The notes beneath the pieces are model-generated. The model had not been told where the DNA came from. It made no database searches and saw nothing but the letters and a program-made list of their open reading frames with translations. Below, piece after piece: positions 1-7,706 of a stretch of DNA of 35,049 nt. The stretch covers positions 1-35,049 of the forward strand of contig NZ_JADMUF010000016.1 of NCBI RefSeq assembly GCF_015546965.1, written 5' to 3'. The translations under genes and the position numbers were made by a program. The stretch is from Collinsella aerofaciens. GTDB taxonomy: Bacteria; Actinomycetota; Coriobacteriia; Coriobacteriales; Coriobacteriaceae. Numbering within the stretch: the stretch's first letter is position 1; every line of letters starts with the position of its first letter.

Positions 1-298
1 GCCTCAAGAAGGAGTAACATCGGGGCTTGCAGCGACGGACCTCAGGACACTCTTACACCACGTCTGCGCGCGCGACCGGCTGTTTTGGGTGTGCTCGGCA
101 GGTCGCGAAAAGTCTACTCACTTGGAGTTTGGGCCTTTGGTCGCGGGGCTGCCAGTCCCGTTTTTGGGTCAAAATAAAGGCACCAAAAAGCTGTCCCTTT
201 TTGGTAGGTTCGGTGTATCGTTTTATCATTGGGGTATCATAGGTACAGACGTTATATACGTATTCGCTATTTCGATATTTTGATAAGAGTGACCAGAT
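1..298. other. Left-edge intergenic region, leader of GntR regulator
   Basis: No convincing gene lies here. Position 88-104 contains GGTGTGCTCGGCAGGTC, which recurs almost exactly at 34704-34719 in the gene-free right end, so it looks like part of a dispersed intergenic repeat. A small hairpin (ACCAAAAAG / CTTTTTGGT, 182-205) has no T-run after it on the plus strand. Near the regulator start, 249-261 (ACGTTATATACGT) is a near-palindrome and could be an autoregulatory site. The upstream neighbour is outside the window. Confidence 0.5.
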
Positions 299-1018
299 AT
301 GCCTGCGCCTAAAAATGCACCGCTTTACCAGCAGATTTACGATGAAATCAAAGATGCGATCGAAAAGGGTGTCTATACACCTAAGGAGCGCATTCCATCC
401 GAGCTTGAGCTTGCCGAGCAATACGAGGTGAGCCGCATCACGGTGCGTCGCGCTGTTGAGGAGCTGTGCTCCGACGGATATCTGGTTAAACAGCAGGGCC
501 GCGGTACGTTTGTTTCCACTCCGCACATCAATCGTCAGTTCCATGCCTCGACGCTGCAGACGTTTACCGCGCTGTGTGCCGATAACGGCATGAAGGCCGG
601 AGCCCATGTGGTCGATCGCCAGATTGTGCCCGTGCGCCAAAACGAGATGGAGTTCTTTGGGCTGCCGAAGGACGCGCTACTGCTGCACATTAAGCGCGTG
701 CGTACCGCCGACGGTGAGCCCATCTTTGAGGAGAACATCTTTGTGCCGTTCGACCAGTACCGCGAGCTTTTGACGGCCGATCTTGAGAACAAATCGATTT
801 TTGCCGAGGTAGAGCGCGTGGGCGGAACGCCGATCGTCTCGGTTGGTTATCGCACGGTTGAGGCCGTTCGCGCCAATGCCGAGCAGGCGGCCGAGCTGGG
901 GATCGCTCCACACGATCCGCTGCTCAACCTGCGCGCCGGCTTTGTTGGTCCCAACGGCGAGCCGGTCCTGATGGGCAAGCAGTACTACGTGGGCTCGCGT
1001 TACGTCATGGTGATGTAG
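299..1018 (+). CDS. GntR family transcriptional regulator (HutC/UTRA type)
   Basis: This 239-residue protein is a sugar- or metabolite-responsive repressor of the HutC subfamily. Residues about 8-72 form the winged helix-turn-helix: PLYQQIYDEIK, then IPSELELAEQYEVSRITVRR and QQGRGTFV, all diagnostic of GntR. Residues about 95-233 are a UTRA effector-binding domain ending in the usual GKQYYVGSRYVM block. Length is normal for the family. The ATG at 299 follows only a weak AAGAG. The next gene, recQ, starts about 100 bp downstream on the same strand. It is clearly paralogous to the regulator at 3096. Its ligand and targets cannot be read from the sequence. Confidence 0.92.
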   Translation: MPAPKNAPLYQQIYDEIKDAIEKGVYTPKERIPSELELAEQYEVSRITVRRAVEELCSDGYLVKQQGRGTFVSTPHINRQFHASTLQTFTALCADNGMKAGAHVVDRQIVPVRQNEMEFFGLPKDALLLHIKRVRTADGEPIFEENIFVPFDQYRELLTADLENKSIFAEVERVGGTPIVSVGYRTVEAVRANAEQAAELGIAPHDPLLNLRAGFVGPNGEPVLMGKQYYVGSRYVMVM

Positions 1019-1119
1019 CCATTGGGGTCCGTCGTTCTGGCCAACGACTACCTGCTGCTCGGTGCTTGTCCTTGTGGCGGCGTATAATCGGCGGCAGATG
1101 ACTTGGACGTTAGGAAACC

Positions 1120-3096
1120 ATGACCGATAGCATGCAGCAGATGGCGCTCGACACGCTCGGCGCCTATTTTGGCTACACCTCGTTTCGCCCGGGACAGGAC
1201 CGCATGGTCGATGCGATTCTTGCAGGCCGCGATGCGCTGGGTGTTATGCCCACGGGCGCCGGCAAGTCCATTTGCTACCAGGTGCCCGCGCTCATGCTGC
1301 CCGGCATCACCTTTGTGGTGAGTCCGCTGCTGTCGCTTATGGAGGACCAGACCCGTGCGTTGCTCGCGGCGGGTGCGCGACCCAGCTATCTCAACTCCAG
1401 CCTTACTCCGGCCCAGCAAAACACCGTGCTCAAGCGGGCGCGCGAGGGCCGCTATCAGCTTATGTACGTGGCACCCGAGCGTCTGCTCGAGCCGCGCTTT
1501 TTAGCCTTTGCGCAGGAGGCCGCGGCGGACGGCGGCATTGGCGTGCCGCTCGTGGCCATTGACGAGGCCCACTGTGTGAGCCAGTGGGGCCAGGATTTCC
1601 GCCCCGCCTACCTGCAGATTCGCGAGTTCATTGATTCCCTGCCGCAACGCCCCATCGTGGCGGCCTTTACCGCTACGGCGACCGAGCGTGTGCGCGCGGA
1701 CATTCAGCAAATGCTCGGCCTGCAAAACCCCGCGACGGTGGTGACGGGCTTCGATCGCAAGAACCTCTACTTTGGTTGCGAGGAGATGGGCGACAAGGCC
1801 AAGACTGCCTGGGTGCGCGACTACGTGATTGCGCATTCGAGCGAGAGCGGCATCGTGTATTGCTCGACCCGCAAGACGGTCGACGCGCTGGCCGCGGAGT
1901 TTGCCGAGGCACTGGGCCCCAGCGGCATTCGCGTGGGCCGCTACCATGCCGGCATGGGCAACGACGCCCGCCGCCAGAGTCAGCGTGCCTTTATCGACGA
2001 CGACATCCAGGTGATGGTTGCTACCAACGCCTTTGGCATGGGCATCGACAAGCCCAACGTGCGCTACGTGATTCACAACAACGTGCCCGAGAGCATCGAG
2101 GCCTACTACCAAGAGGCGGGCCGCGCCGGCCGTGATGGCGACCCAGCCAGCTGCCATCTGCTGTGGAACGGCAACGATTTTCGCATGCGTCGCTTTTTGA
2201 TCGACCGCGGCGATGCTGCCGATGAGGCACTCGACGACGAACAGCGCGCGTGGGCGCTCCAGAATCGCTATCGACTGCTCAGCCAGATGGAGGGTTACTG
2301 CAATACCACCGGCTGCCTGCGCGAATACATGCTGCGCTACTTTGGCGACGAGGCCGCGGCCGAGCATGCGACAGCCGCCGCGGGTGGCACGACAGACGAC
2401 GCCGAGGGCTGCGGCAACTGCAGCAACTGCCTCACGCAGTTCGAGGTCGAGGACGTCACCGATATGGCCCGCGTCGCCGTGCGCTATGTGGCCACGCGTC
2501 CCATGCGCTTTGGCAAGTCGCTGATCGCCGACGTGCTCCACGGCGGCAACACCGAGCGCATTCGCCAGATGCATCTGGACGAGGACCGCGGCTACGGTGA
2601 GCTGTCGAGCGAATCGGTCGGGCGCATCAAGGACATCATCGGCCAGCTGTGCGGTCGCGGTTATTTGGCCACCTCGCAGGGGCAGTACCCGGTCGTGGGA
2701 CTGGGTCCGCGTGCCGGCGAGGTCGAGGACGAGGCGTTCGTCTTTACCGTTAAGCGTCGCGCGTCCAAGCGCAAGGCCTCGGCCCGCGCCCGCCGCGCCG
2801 TCGATCTGCTGCGCGAGGAGGCCGAGCTGGATCAGCGCCCGCGCGTGGGTGACGATGTCGAACTGTTCGAGCGCCTGCGTGCCCTGCGCAAGGAGATCTC
2901 GACCGAGCTGGAGATGGCGCCGTACATGGTCTTCTCCGACAAGGCCCTGCGCGGTCTGTGCCGCCTGCGTCCACAGACGCGCGAGGAGCTGATCCAGGTC
3001 AACGGCATTGGCGAGAAAAAAGCCGACGCCTTTGGCGAGCAGTTTATGGCGGCGATTGAAGAATTTGAGTCCGAGCATGCGCGGGATGGAGCGTAA
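1120..3096 (+). CDS. recQ: ATP-dependent DNA helicase RecQ
   Basis: This is a 3'-5' superfamily 2 DNA helicase acting in recombination and stalled-fork repair. It is full length at 658 residues. Walker A is MPTGAGKS (43-50) and motif II is DEAH (148-151), followed by the RecQ-specific HCVSQWG. Motif VI is seen as QEAGRAGRDG. The RQC zinc-binding region has its cysteines at about 393-435, with a CGNCSNC cluster. A C-terminal HRDC domain covers about 577-655 (LFERLRALRKE through VNGIGEKKADAFG). The ATG at 1120 has AGGA five bases upstream. Its stop codon overlaps the start of the next GntR gene (TAATG), so the two are probably translated from one transcript. Confidence 0.96.
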   Translation: MTDSMQQMALDTLGAYFGYTSFRPGQDRMVDAILAGRDALGVMPTGAGKSICYQVPALMLPGITFVVSPLLSLMEDQTRALLAAGARPSYLNSSLTPAQQNTVLKRAREGRYQLMYVAPERLLEPRFLAFAQEAAADGGIGVPLVAIDEAHCVSQWGQDFRPAYLQIREFIDSLPQRPIVAAFTATATERVRADIQQMLGLQNPATVVTGFDRKNLYFGCEEMGDKAKTAWVRDYVIAHSSESGIVYCSTRKTVDALAAEFAEALGPSGIRVGRYHAGMGNDARRQSQRAFIDDDIQVMVATNAFGMGIDKPNVRYVIHNNVPESIEAYYQEAGRAGRDGDPASCHLLWNGNDFRMRRFLIDRGDAADEALDDEQRAWALQNRYRLLSQMEGYCNTTGCLREYMLRYFGDEAAAEHATAAAGGTTDDAEGCGNCSNCLTQFEVEDVTDMARVAVRYVATRPMRFGKSLIADVLHGGNTERIRQMHLDEDRGYGELSSESVGRIKDIIGQLCGRGYLATSQGQYPVVGLGPRAGEVEDEAFVFTVKRRASKRKASARARRAVDLLREEAELDQRPRVGDDVELFERLRALRKEISTELEMAPYMVFSDKALRGLCRLRPQTREELIQVNGIGEKKADAFGEQFMAAIEEFESEHARDGA

Positions 3097-3863
3097 TGAT
3101 GGCAGCCGATGGCAAGACCGAACGTTCCGAGCGCGCCGAGGTGCCCGCCGTGCCGCTGTACCAGCAGGTCATGGACGACCTAAAGGGCGAGATCGCGCGC
3201 GGCGTGTACCCTGCCGGCTCGCGCATCCCTGCCGAGATGGAGCTCGCGAAGTCCTACGGCGTGGGGCGTATCACCGTGCGCCGTGCCATCGAGGAGCTGT
3301 CGCGCGCGGGGTATCTCAACCGCCAGCAGGGGAGGGGCACGTTTGTGTGCGCTCCCAAGCTCAAGCGCAAGATTCGCCAGAAGGGTGACGTCCAGAGCTT
3401 TACTGAGGGTTGTGCTGCCAACGACATGGTGCCGGGTGCGCGTCTGGTGTCGCGCACGGTGGTCGCGGCGACGCACGAGGATGCGGCGTTCTTTGGCGTG
3501 GAGCCCGGCTGCGAGCTTATCGTGGTCGAACGCGTGCGCACGGCCGACGGCATCCCCGTCATGCTCGAGAACAACGCCTTTGTACTCGCCGACCATCCCT
3601 ACCTGCAGACGCTGGCCGACGAGGACCTCACCGATAACTCAATCTTTGCGCTCGTTGCCGAGCATTCGGGTCGCGCGCCGCTCAAGTCCGACCCCTGCAC
3701 CGTGGAGATTGCGCTTGCCGATGCTCAGACGGCCCCGCTGCTGGAGGTGCCGGTCGGCGAGCCGCTCTTCTATATGGAGGCCTACTTTACCGACGCCGGC
3801 GGGCGCCCTCTACTGCTCGGCCGCCAAAAGATCGTGGGCTCGCGCTACGTCTTCGACATCTAA
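3096..3863 (+). CDS. GntR family transcriptional regulator (UTRA type), FrlR-like position
   Basis: This 255-residue HutC/UTRA repressor has a wHTH at about 18-85 (PLYQQVMDDLK, IPAEMELAKSYGVGRITVRR, QQGRGTFV) and a UTRA domain at about 105-252 ending GRQKIVGSRYVF. The first ATG (3096) overlaps the recQ TAA by one base. A second in-frame ATG follows at 3099. The next gene on the same strand is a FrlB-like sugar-phosphate SIS protein, and the 145-bp gap between them contains two near-identical 19-bp repeats. The simplest reading is that this regulator represses the SIS gene and responds to a phosphorylated sugar or amino-sugar adduct. The regulator-target pairing is inferred from position only. 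Confidence 0.92.
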   Translation: MMAADGKTERSERAEVPAVPLYQQVMDDLKGEIARGVYPAGSRIPAEMELAKSYGVGRITVRRAIEELSRAGYLNRQQGRGTFVCAPKLKRKIRQKGDVQSFTEGCAANDMVPGARLVSRTVVAATHEDAAFFGVEPGCELIVVERVRTADGIPVMLENNAFVLADHPYLQTLADEDLTDNSIFALVAEHSGRAPLKSDPCTVEIALADAQTAPLLEVPVGEPLFYMEAYFTDAGGRPLLLGRQKIVGSRYVFDI

Positions 3864-3872
3864 CGTCCACAG

Positions 3873-3953
3873 ATAGAACAACATAGAACAAATTTGCCGA
3901 GATGACTTCACGGGCGTTGTTACACGTGCTATAAATAGGACAACATAGAACGA
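3873..3953 (+). promoter_or_regulatory. Paired operator-like repeats and candidate promoter upstream of SIS gene
   Basis: Two 19-bp copies, ATAGAACAACATAGAACAA (3873-3891) and ATAGGACAACATAGAACGA (3935-3953), match at 17 of 19 positions and start 62 bp apart. Between them is a plausible promoter, TTCACG (3907-3912), a 17-bp spacer, then TATAAA (3930-3935). The second repeat therefore overlaps the -10 and start-site region and the first lies upstream of the -35. That arrangement suits a repressor, most likely the adjacent GntR protein. Confidence 0.55.
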
Positions 3954-4007
3954 CAGCAGGTACGAGTTGTCGTCGTTCAAAGCCGCCCCACAAGGAGGAG
4001 CATCAGC

Positions 4008-4976
4008 ATGAACGCACATGATCTGGTTCAGGAAATCATCGAGCGCAAGGGCAAGGTCGAGAACGTCTTTTGGATCGCCTGTGGCGGTTCGATGATCGAC
4101 CTCATGCCGGCTAACGAACTGCTCAAGCGCGAGGCCACCACGTTTACCTCGACGGTCTATACGGCGCGCGAGTTTTGCCTGATGGCTCCCAAGAGTCTTG
4201 GCGAGAAGTCGCTCGTTATTGCATGCAGCCACAGCGGCAATACGCAGGAGGTCGTCGACGGTTGCGAGATGGCGTTGGCTGCCGGCGCCGAGGTCGTCGC
4301 TATGACCGACTGCGAGGGTTCCAAGATCGACAGCGGCAAGTGGATCACCTGGGTCTATCCGTGGGGCGAGGGCGTGTCACAGGCCGAGGTGCCGCAGGGC
4401 ATCGGCGCTCTGATCGCCGCCGAGTTGCTCGACCAGCAGGAGGGTTACGAGGCGCTCGCCGACATGTATGAAGGCCTTAAGCAGATGGACGCGCTGCTGC
4501 CCGCCGCGCGCGAGAAGGTCAACGCCGAGCTGGGCGCCCGTTTTGCCGAGCTCTGCCAGCAGCACAAGTTCTTCTATATCCTGGGATCCGGCCCCAACTT
4601 TAGCCAGACCTACGCTATGGCCATCTGCTCGCTCATGGAGATGCAGTGGCAGCACTGCTGCTATATCCACTCCGGCGAGTACTTCCACGGCCCGTTCGAA
4701 GCCACCGAGCCCGGCGTGTTCTACTTTGTACAGCTCGGATCGGGCGAGTGCCGTCCCATGGAGGAGCGCGCGCTGGCGTTCCTCAACACGCACACCGACA
4801 CGATCATGGTGCTCGATGCGCTCGAGTACGGCGTGGGCGAGGTGCCCGCCAGCGTGCGTTCGTACCTGGAGCCGATCTTCTTCTACAACATGAGCTGCGA
4901 GCTGCGCGCCGCCCGCGGCAAGGTGTTTGACCACAGCCCCGAGGTTCGTCGCTACATGGGCATCGAGCAGTACTAG
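4008..4976 (+). CDS. SIS domain protein, FrlB-like sugar-phosphate deglycase/isomerase
   Basis: This is a cytoplasmic phosphosugar enzyme of 322 residues with two SIS domains. The first carries a phosphate-binding CSHSGNTQE motif at about residues 69-77. The second contains YIHSGEYFHGPFE, the Glu/His region conserved in FrlB and GlmS-isomerase-like proteins. The C-terminus DHSPEVRRYMGIEQY resembles the end of E. coli fructoselysine-6-phosphate deglycase (DHNPDERRYYGG). Slightly shorter than FrlB (about 340). The ATG at 4008 follows AAGGAGGAG. It probably splits or isomerises a phosphorylated amino-sugar or Amadori product, but no kinase or transporter is present in the window to identify the substrate. 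Confidence 0.82.
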   Translation: MNAHDLVQEIIERKGKVENVFWIACGGSMIDLMPANELLKREATTFTSTVYTAREFCLMAPKSLGEKSLVIACSHSGNTQEVVDGCEMALAAGAEVVAMTDCEGSKIDSGKWITWVYPWGEGVSQAEVPQGIGALIAAELLDQQEGYEALADMYEGLKQMDALLPAAREKVNAELGARFAELCQQHKFFYILGSGPNFSQTYAMAICSLMEMQWQHCCYIHSGEYFHGPFEATEPGVFYFVQLGSGECRPMEERALAFLNTHTDTIMVLDALEYGVGEVPASVRSYLEPIFFYNMSCELRAARGKVFDHSPEVRRYMGIEQY

Positions 4977-5028
4977 GTACCGGGAAAAGTATTCACCTTC
5001 GATTCGCAAGCGAACAGCGTGCGTAAAA

Positions 5029-5066
5029 AGCGGGCCGCGCCGGTGGGTTTCCGGCGCGGCCCGCTT
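5029..5066 (-). terminator. Rho-independent terminator (bidirectional, best for minus strand)
   Basis: A GC-rich 15-bp stem (AGCGGGCCGCGCCGG at 5029-5043 pairing with 5051-5065) has a short loop. On the minus strand it is followed by a T-run (complement of 5025-5029), which terminates the dehydrogenase gene. It lies between convergent genes and can also stop the SIS transcript. Confidence 0.85.
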
Positions 5067-5107
5067 AGTATCGCGCATAGATTCGCAAGGTTGCGGCAGC
5101 CAGCAGC

Positions 5108-6085
5108 CTACTTTGCGTCGTAGGCCTCGGCATCCCACCAGTCGAGCTGGGCGATGTTGTCACGAATGTGCTGGCAGCTCTTGTGGAAGCCCTCGAGCTC
5201 GTGCTCGGACAGGTCCGGCGTGTAGACCTCCTCGACGCCCTCGGCACCGATCACGCACGGCAGGGAGGTGAAGATGCCCTCCTCGTCATACTGGCCGGTC
5301 ATAAGCGTAGAGGCCGAAAGCACGGCATGCTCGTTATGCAGCACAGCGGCGCAGACGCGCGCGGCGGAGTTGGCGACGGCGTATTCGGTGCACTGTTTGC
5401 CCTGGTAGGTTACGTAGCCGCCCTTGCGTGCGAGCTCCTCGACCTCCATGTGGTCGAAGGCATACTTGTCGGGGTTCTCGGCCTGAAGCTCGTTAAGGCT
5501 CTTGCCGGCGATGGTTGCGGCCTTAAAGGCGGCCAGCTGGCTAAAGCCGTGCTCGCCGATCATGTAGGCGTCGATGGACTTGGGGCTCACGCCGACCTTC
5601 TTGGAGATCTCGGTGCGCAGGCGGGCGGAGTCCAGGCCGCAGCCCGAGCCGATGATCTTCTTGGGATCGTAGCCGGTCAGATGCCACAGCTCGGTGCACA
5701 CGACGTCGCAGGGGTTGGAGATGCTCACGAAGATGCCGTCAAAGCCGGCGTCGACGATGCGCTTGGCAAAGGTGCGGGCGGCGTCGGTGGTAAAGAACAG
5801 CTCGCCGTCGCGGTTGCCGGCGGCCAGCGCGACCTTGCCGGCGGCGTTGACGATGACGTCGCAGCAGGCAAGCTCCTCGTAGTGGTCGTAGCAGTTGACG
5901 ATCTTGGTGTTGTACGGGACAAACGAAAGGGAGTCGCGCAGGTCCTGGACCTCGGACGTCACCTTGGCCTCGTTGATATCGCACAGGTACAGCTCATCGG
6001 CAATGCCCTGCATGAGCAGACTGTTGGCAACATGTGCTCCTACGTGGCCCTGGCCGACCACACCGATCTTACGCGTCTGGTACAT
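5108..6085 (-). CDS. L-lactate / L-2-hydroxyisocaproate dehydrogenase family protein
   Basis: This NAD-dependent 2-hydroxyacid dehydrogenase reduces a 2-keto acid. The protein has 325 residues from the ATG at 6085, preceded by AAAGGA seven bases upstream. The frame stays open to 6529 but that extension is not family-like. The N-terminus KIGVVGQGHVGAHVA is the Rossmann glycine motif. SISNPCDVV replaces the usual NPVD, and the catalytic His is in IGEHGFSQ, where classical LDH has GEHGDS. The EELARKGGY...AVANSAARV segment and HGxSQ signature resemble L-2-hydroxyisocaproate dehydrogenase more than pyruvate-specific LDH. The substrate is therefore uncertain and may be a branched-chain keto acid. 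It is divergent from the metA gene. Confidence 0.88.
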   Translation of the reverse strand: MYQTRKIGVVGQGHVGAHVANSLLMQGIADELYLCDINEAKVTSEVQDLRDSLSFVPYNTKIVNCYDHYEELACCDVIVNAAGKVALAAGNRDGELFFTTDAARTFAKRIVDAGFDGIFVSISNPCDVVCTELWHLTGYDPKKIIGSGCGLDSARLRTEISKKVGVSPKSIDAYMIGEHGFSQLAAFKAATIAGKSLNELQAENPDKYAFDHMEVEELARKGGYVTYQGKQCTEYAVANSAARVCAAVLHNEHAVLSASTLMTGQYDEEGIFTSLPCVIGAEGVEEVYTPDLSEHELEGFHKSCQHIRDNIAQLDWWDAEAYDAK

Positions 6086-6296
6086 ATATGTATCCTTTCG
6101 GCCGAGTTTTTCGCGTCGAACCATTGTAGCGTCCAGCTGCCACTTTGCTAGACTAAAGCGCCGTAGATTTTTGGGACATGCCTTAATCTCTACTTTTGGA
6201 GTGATTTGGGCCGCTGACGGCATCGCTGGGCGATGTGCTCGCGCGGATGGGGCCGCTCGTTGTACCATAGCTGCAACTGACTCGTAAGGAGCATCC

Positions 6297-7223
6297 ATGC
6301 CCATTCGCATCCCCGACGCCCTCCCTGCCGCCGCGCAGCTCGAGAGCGAGAACATCTTTGTCATGACCGAGTACCGCGCGCTGCACCAGGACATCCGTCC
6401 GCTGCGCGTGCTCATCCTCAACCTCATGCCCACCAAGATCGCCACTGAGACGCAGATCATGCGCAAGCTCTCCAACACGCCGTTGCAGGTGGAGGTAGAC
6501 CTGCTGCGCACCAAAACGCACGAGGCCACGCATGTGAGTGCCGGCCACCTGGAGACGTTCTACCGCACGTTCGACGACATCCGTGACATCCACTACGACG
6601 GCCTGATCATCACGGGCGCGCCGGTGGAACAGATGCCGTTCGAGGAGGTCGACTACTGGCCCGAGCTCTGCCAGATCATGGATTGGTCTACCACACACGT
6701 ACACTCTACGCTGCACATTTGTTGGGGCGCGCAGGCGGGGCTCTACCATCATTACGGTATCCAGAAGTACGACCTGCCGGCAAAGGCGAGCGGCGTGTTC
6801 GAGCATTATCTGGTGAAGCCGCAAAGCCCGCTGGTCCGCGGCTTCGACGACCGTTTCTATGCCGTGCATTCGCGCAACACCGATGTGCGCCGCGAGGACG
6901 TGGAGGCCGAGCCGCAGCTTGAGGTTGTGGCCGTGTCCGACGAGGTGGGCCTGTACATCGTCAAGTCGACCGACAGCCGTCGCTTCTTTGTATTTGGCCA
7001 TCCCGAGTACGATACCGACACGTTGCGCCTGGAGTACGAGCGCGACGTGAAGCGCGGCCTCAACCCTCAGGTGCCGGCGCATTACTTCCCGAACGACGAC
7101 CCCACCGCCGAGCCGCGCAACGTCTGGCGTAGCCAGGCTCAGCTGTTCTACACCAACTGGCTCAACTACTACGTCTACCAGACCACGCCCTACGACCTGG
7201 CCCGCGCCGGCGAGGAGCACTAG
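6297..7223 (+). CDS. metAA: Homoserine O-acyltransferase, MetA family (predicted acetyl-CoA specific)
   Basis: This enzyme activates homoserine by O-acylation, the first committed step of methionine synthesis. It is 308 residues, the normal length for MetA. The nucleophile is Cys142 in HICWGAQA, with the downstream His in FGHPEYD. Residue 111 is Glu ([17 protein letters not shown]). In this family Glu at 111 is associated with acetyl-CoA use and Gly with succinyl-CoA, so it should be homoserine O-acetyltransferase despite MetA-type homology. The ATG at 6297 follows GTAAGGAGC. I see no SAM-type riboswitch in the 211-bp gap to the divergent dehydrogenase. The stop is followed by a tandem 19-bp repeat and a repeat-family hairpin. 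Confidence 0.94.
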   Translation: MPIRIPDALPAAAQLESENIFVMTEYRALHQDIRPLRVLILNLMPTKIATETQIMRKLSNTPLQVEVDLLRTKTHEATHVSAGHLETFYRTFDDIRDIHYDGLIITGAPVEQMPFEEVDYWPELCQIMDWSTTHVHSTLHICWGAQAGLYHHYGIQKYDLPAKASGVFEHYLVKPQSPLVRGFDDRFYAVHSRNTDVRREDVEAEPQLEVVAVSDEVGLYIVKSTDSRRFFVFGHPEYDTDTLRLEYERDVKRGLNPQVPAHYFPNDDPTAEPRNVWRSQAQLFYTNWLNYYVYQTTPYDLARAGEEH

Positions 7224-7239
7224 GCTGCCGAGGCCATGG

Positions 7240-7277
7240 CTGCGGGCTGCGGCCGTGGCTGTGGGCTGCGGCCGTGG
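7240..7277. repeat. Tandem 19-bp duplication just after metA
   Basis: The 19-bp unit CTGYGGGCTGCGGCCGTGG occurs twice back to back (7240-7258 and 7259-7277) with one base difference, followed by a partial third copy. It lies outside any gene, immediately after the metA stop. It looks like a small slippage-type duplication. Confidence 0.75.
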
Positions 7278-7293
7278 CTGTGCCTGCAGCGTG

Positions 7294-7415
7294 ACGAGCG
7301 TGGATATCCGGACACACGAGCGTGGATTTTCGGACGTTTACAAATCGAGCGTGGATAATCTCCCACTTTTGGCTTGAAACTAGGCTCAAAACGGGAGAAT
7401 ATCTACGCTCATTTT
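7294..7415 (+). repeat. Intergenic repeat, copy 1: two 20-bp boxes plus hairpin
   Basis: Box A at 7294-7313 is ACGAGCGTGGATATCCGGAC. Box B at 7316-7335 is the same apart from a few bases. A third, divergent box at 7347-7364 (GAGCGTGGATAATCTCCC) pairs with 7393-7410 to form an 18-bp stem with few mismatches and a 28-nt loop. ATTTTTA follows, so on the plus strand it could also terminate metA transcription. All internal spacings are identical in copy 2 at 8694-8815, exactly 1400 bp away in the same orientation. Confidence 0.9.
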
Positions 7416-7706
7416 TACGCATCTAGATGCCGATGGCTTGGCTAAGAGATGGTACATGCAGAGGCAAAGTCGCATTTGACGTAGTCTTGAATCTCGACGG
7501 GTTTTTCTTTCTGATAATCCGATGGACCAAGGTATCTAAATGTGGAGACAGGGACCTCTTGGCAAGGCTTCTACCTGCAGATATAAGCCATCAACCTAAA
7601 ACGTCCAAAACCGTCAAGCATTTGGTCAGCGCCTGGACGGTATTTGGTCAGACTTCGCATGAAACCGTCTGGTACGTTTGCGCCGTTCCAAGATTTGGGA
7701 GGCGAC

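Larger units (their letters stand above)
7224..7706. other. Gene-free region between metA and AbiEi-like gene
   Basis: Besides the tandem repeat and repeat-family copy 1, this 483-bp stretch has a less GC-rich segment at 7430-7600 where I see no supported gene. At 7620-7629 and 7642-7651 there are two identical ATTTGGTCAG repeats whose starts are 22 bp apart, about two helical turns, with ACCGTC/GACGGT half-sites around them (7610-7615, 7636-7641, 7665-7670). This looks like an operator region for the following gene. Confidence 0.5.

Noticed and set aside
53-640. Minus-strand frame across the left end and the GntR gene
   Set aside because: It is mostly the shadow of the well-supported GntR gene, and the non-overlapping part covers the repeat-like leader.
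6086-6296. SAM riboswitch upstream of metA
   Set aside because: I could not find the conserved cores or helices of SAM-I or other SAM riboswitches, and the 5' region is short and ordinary.
5108-6529. 473-residue version of the dehydrogenase starting at 6529
   Set aside because: The extension overlaps the divergent metA gene and lacks homology; the Rossmann motif starts right after the ATG at 6085, which has a good ribosome site.
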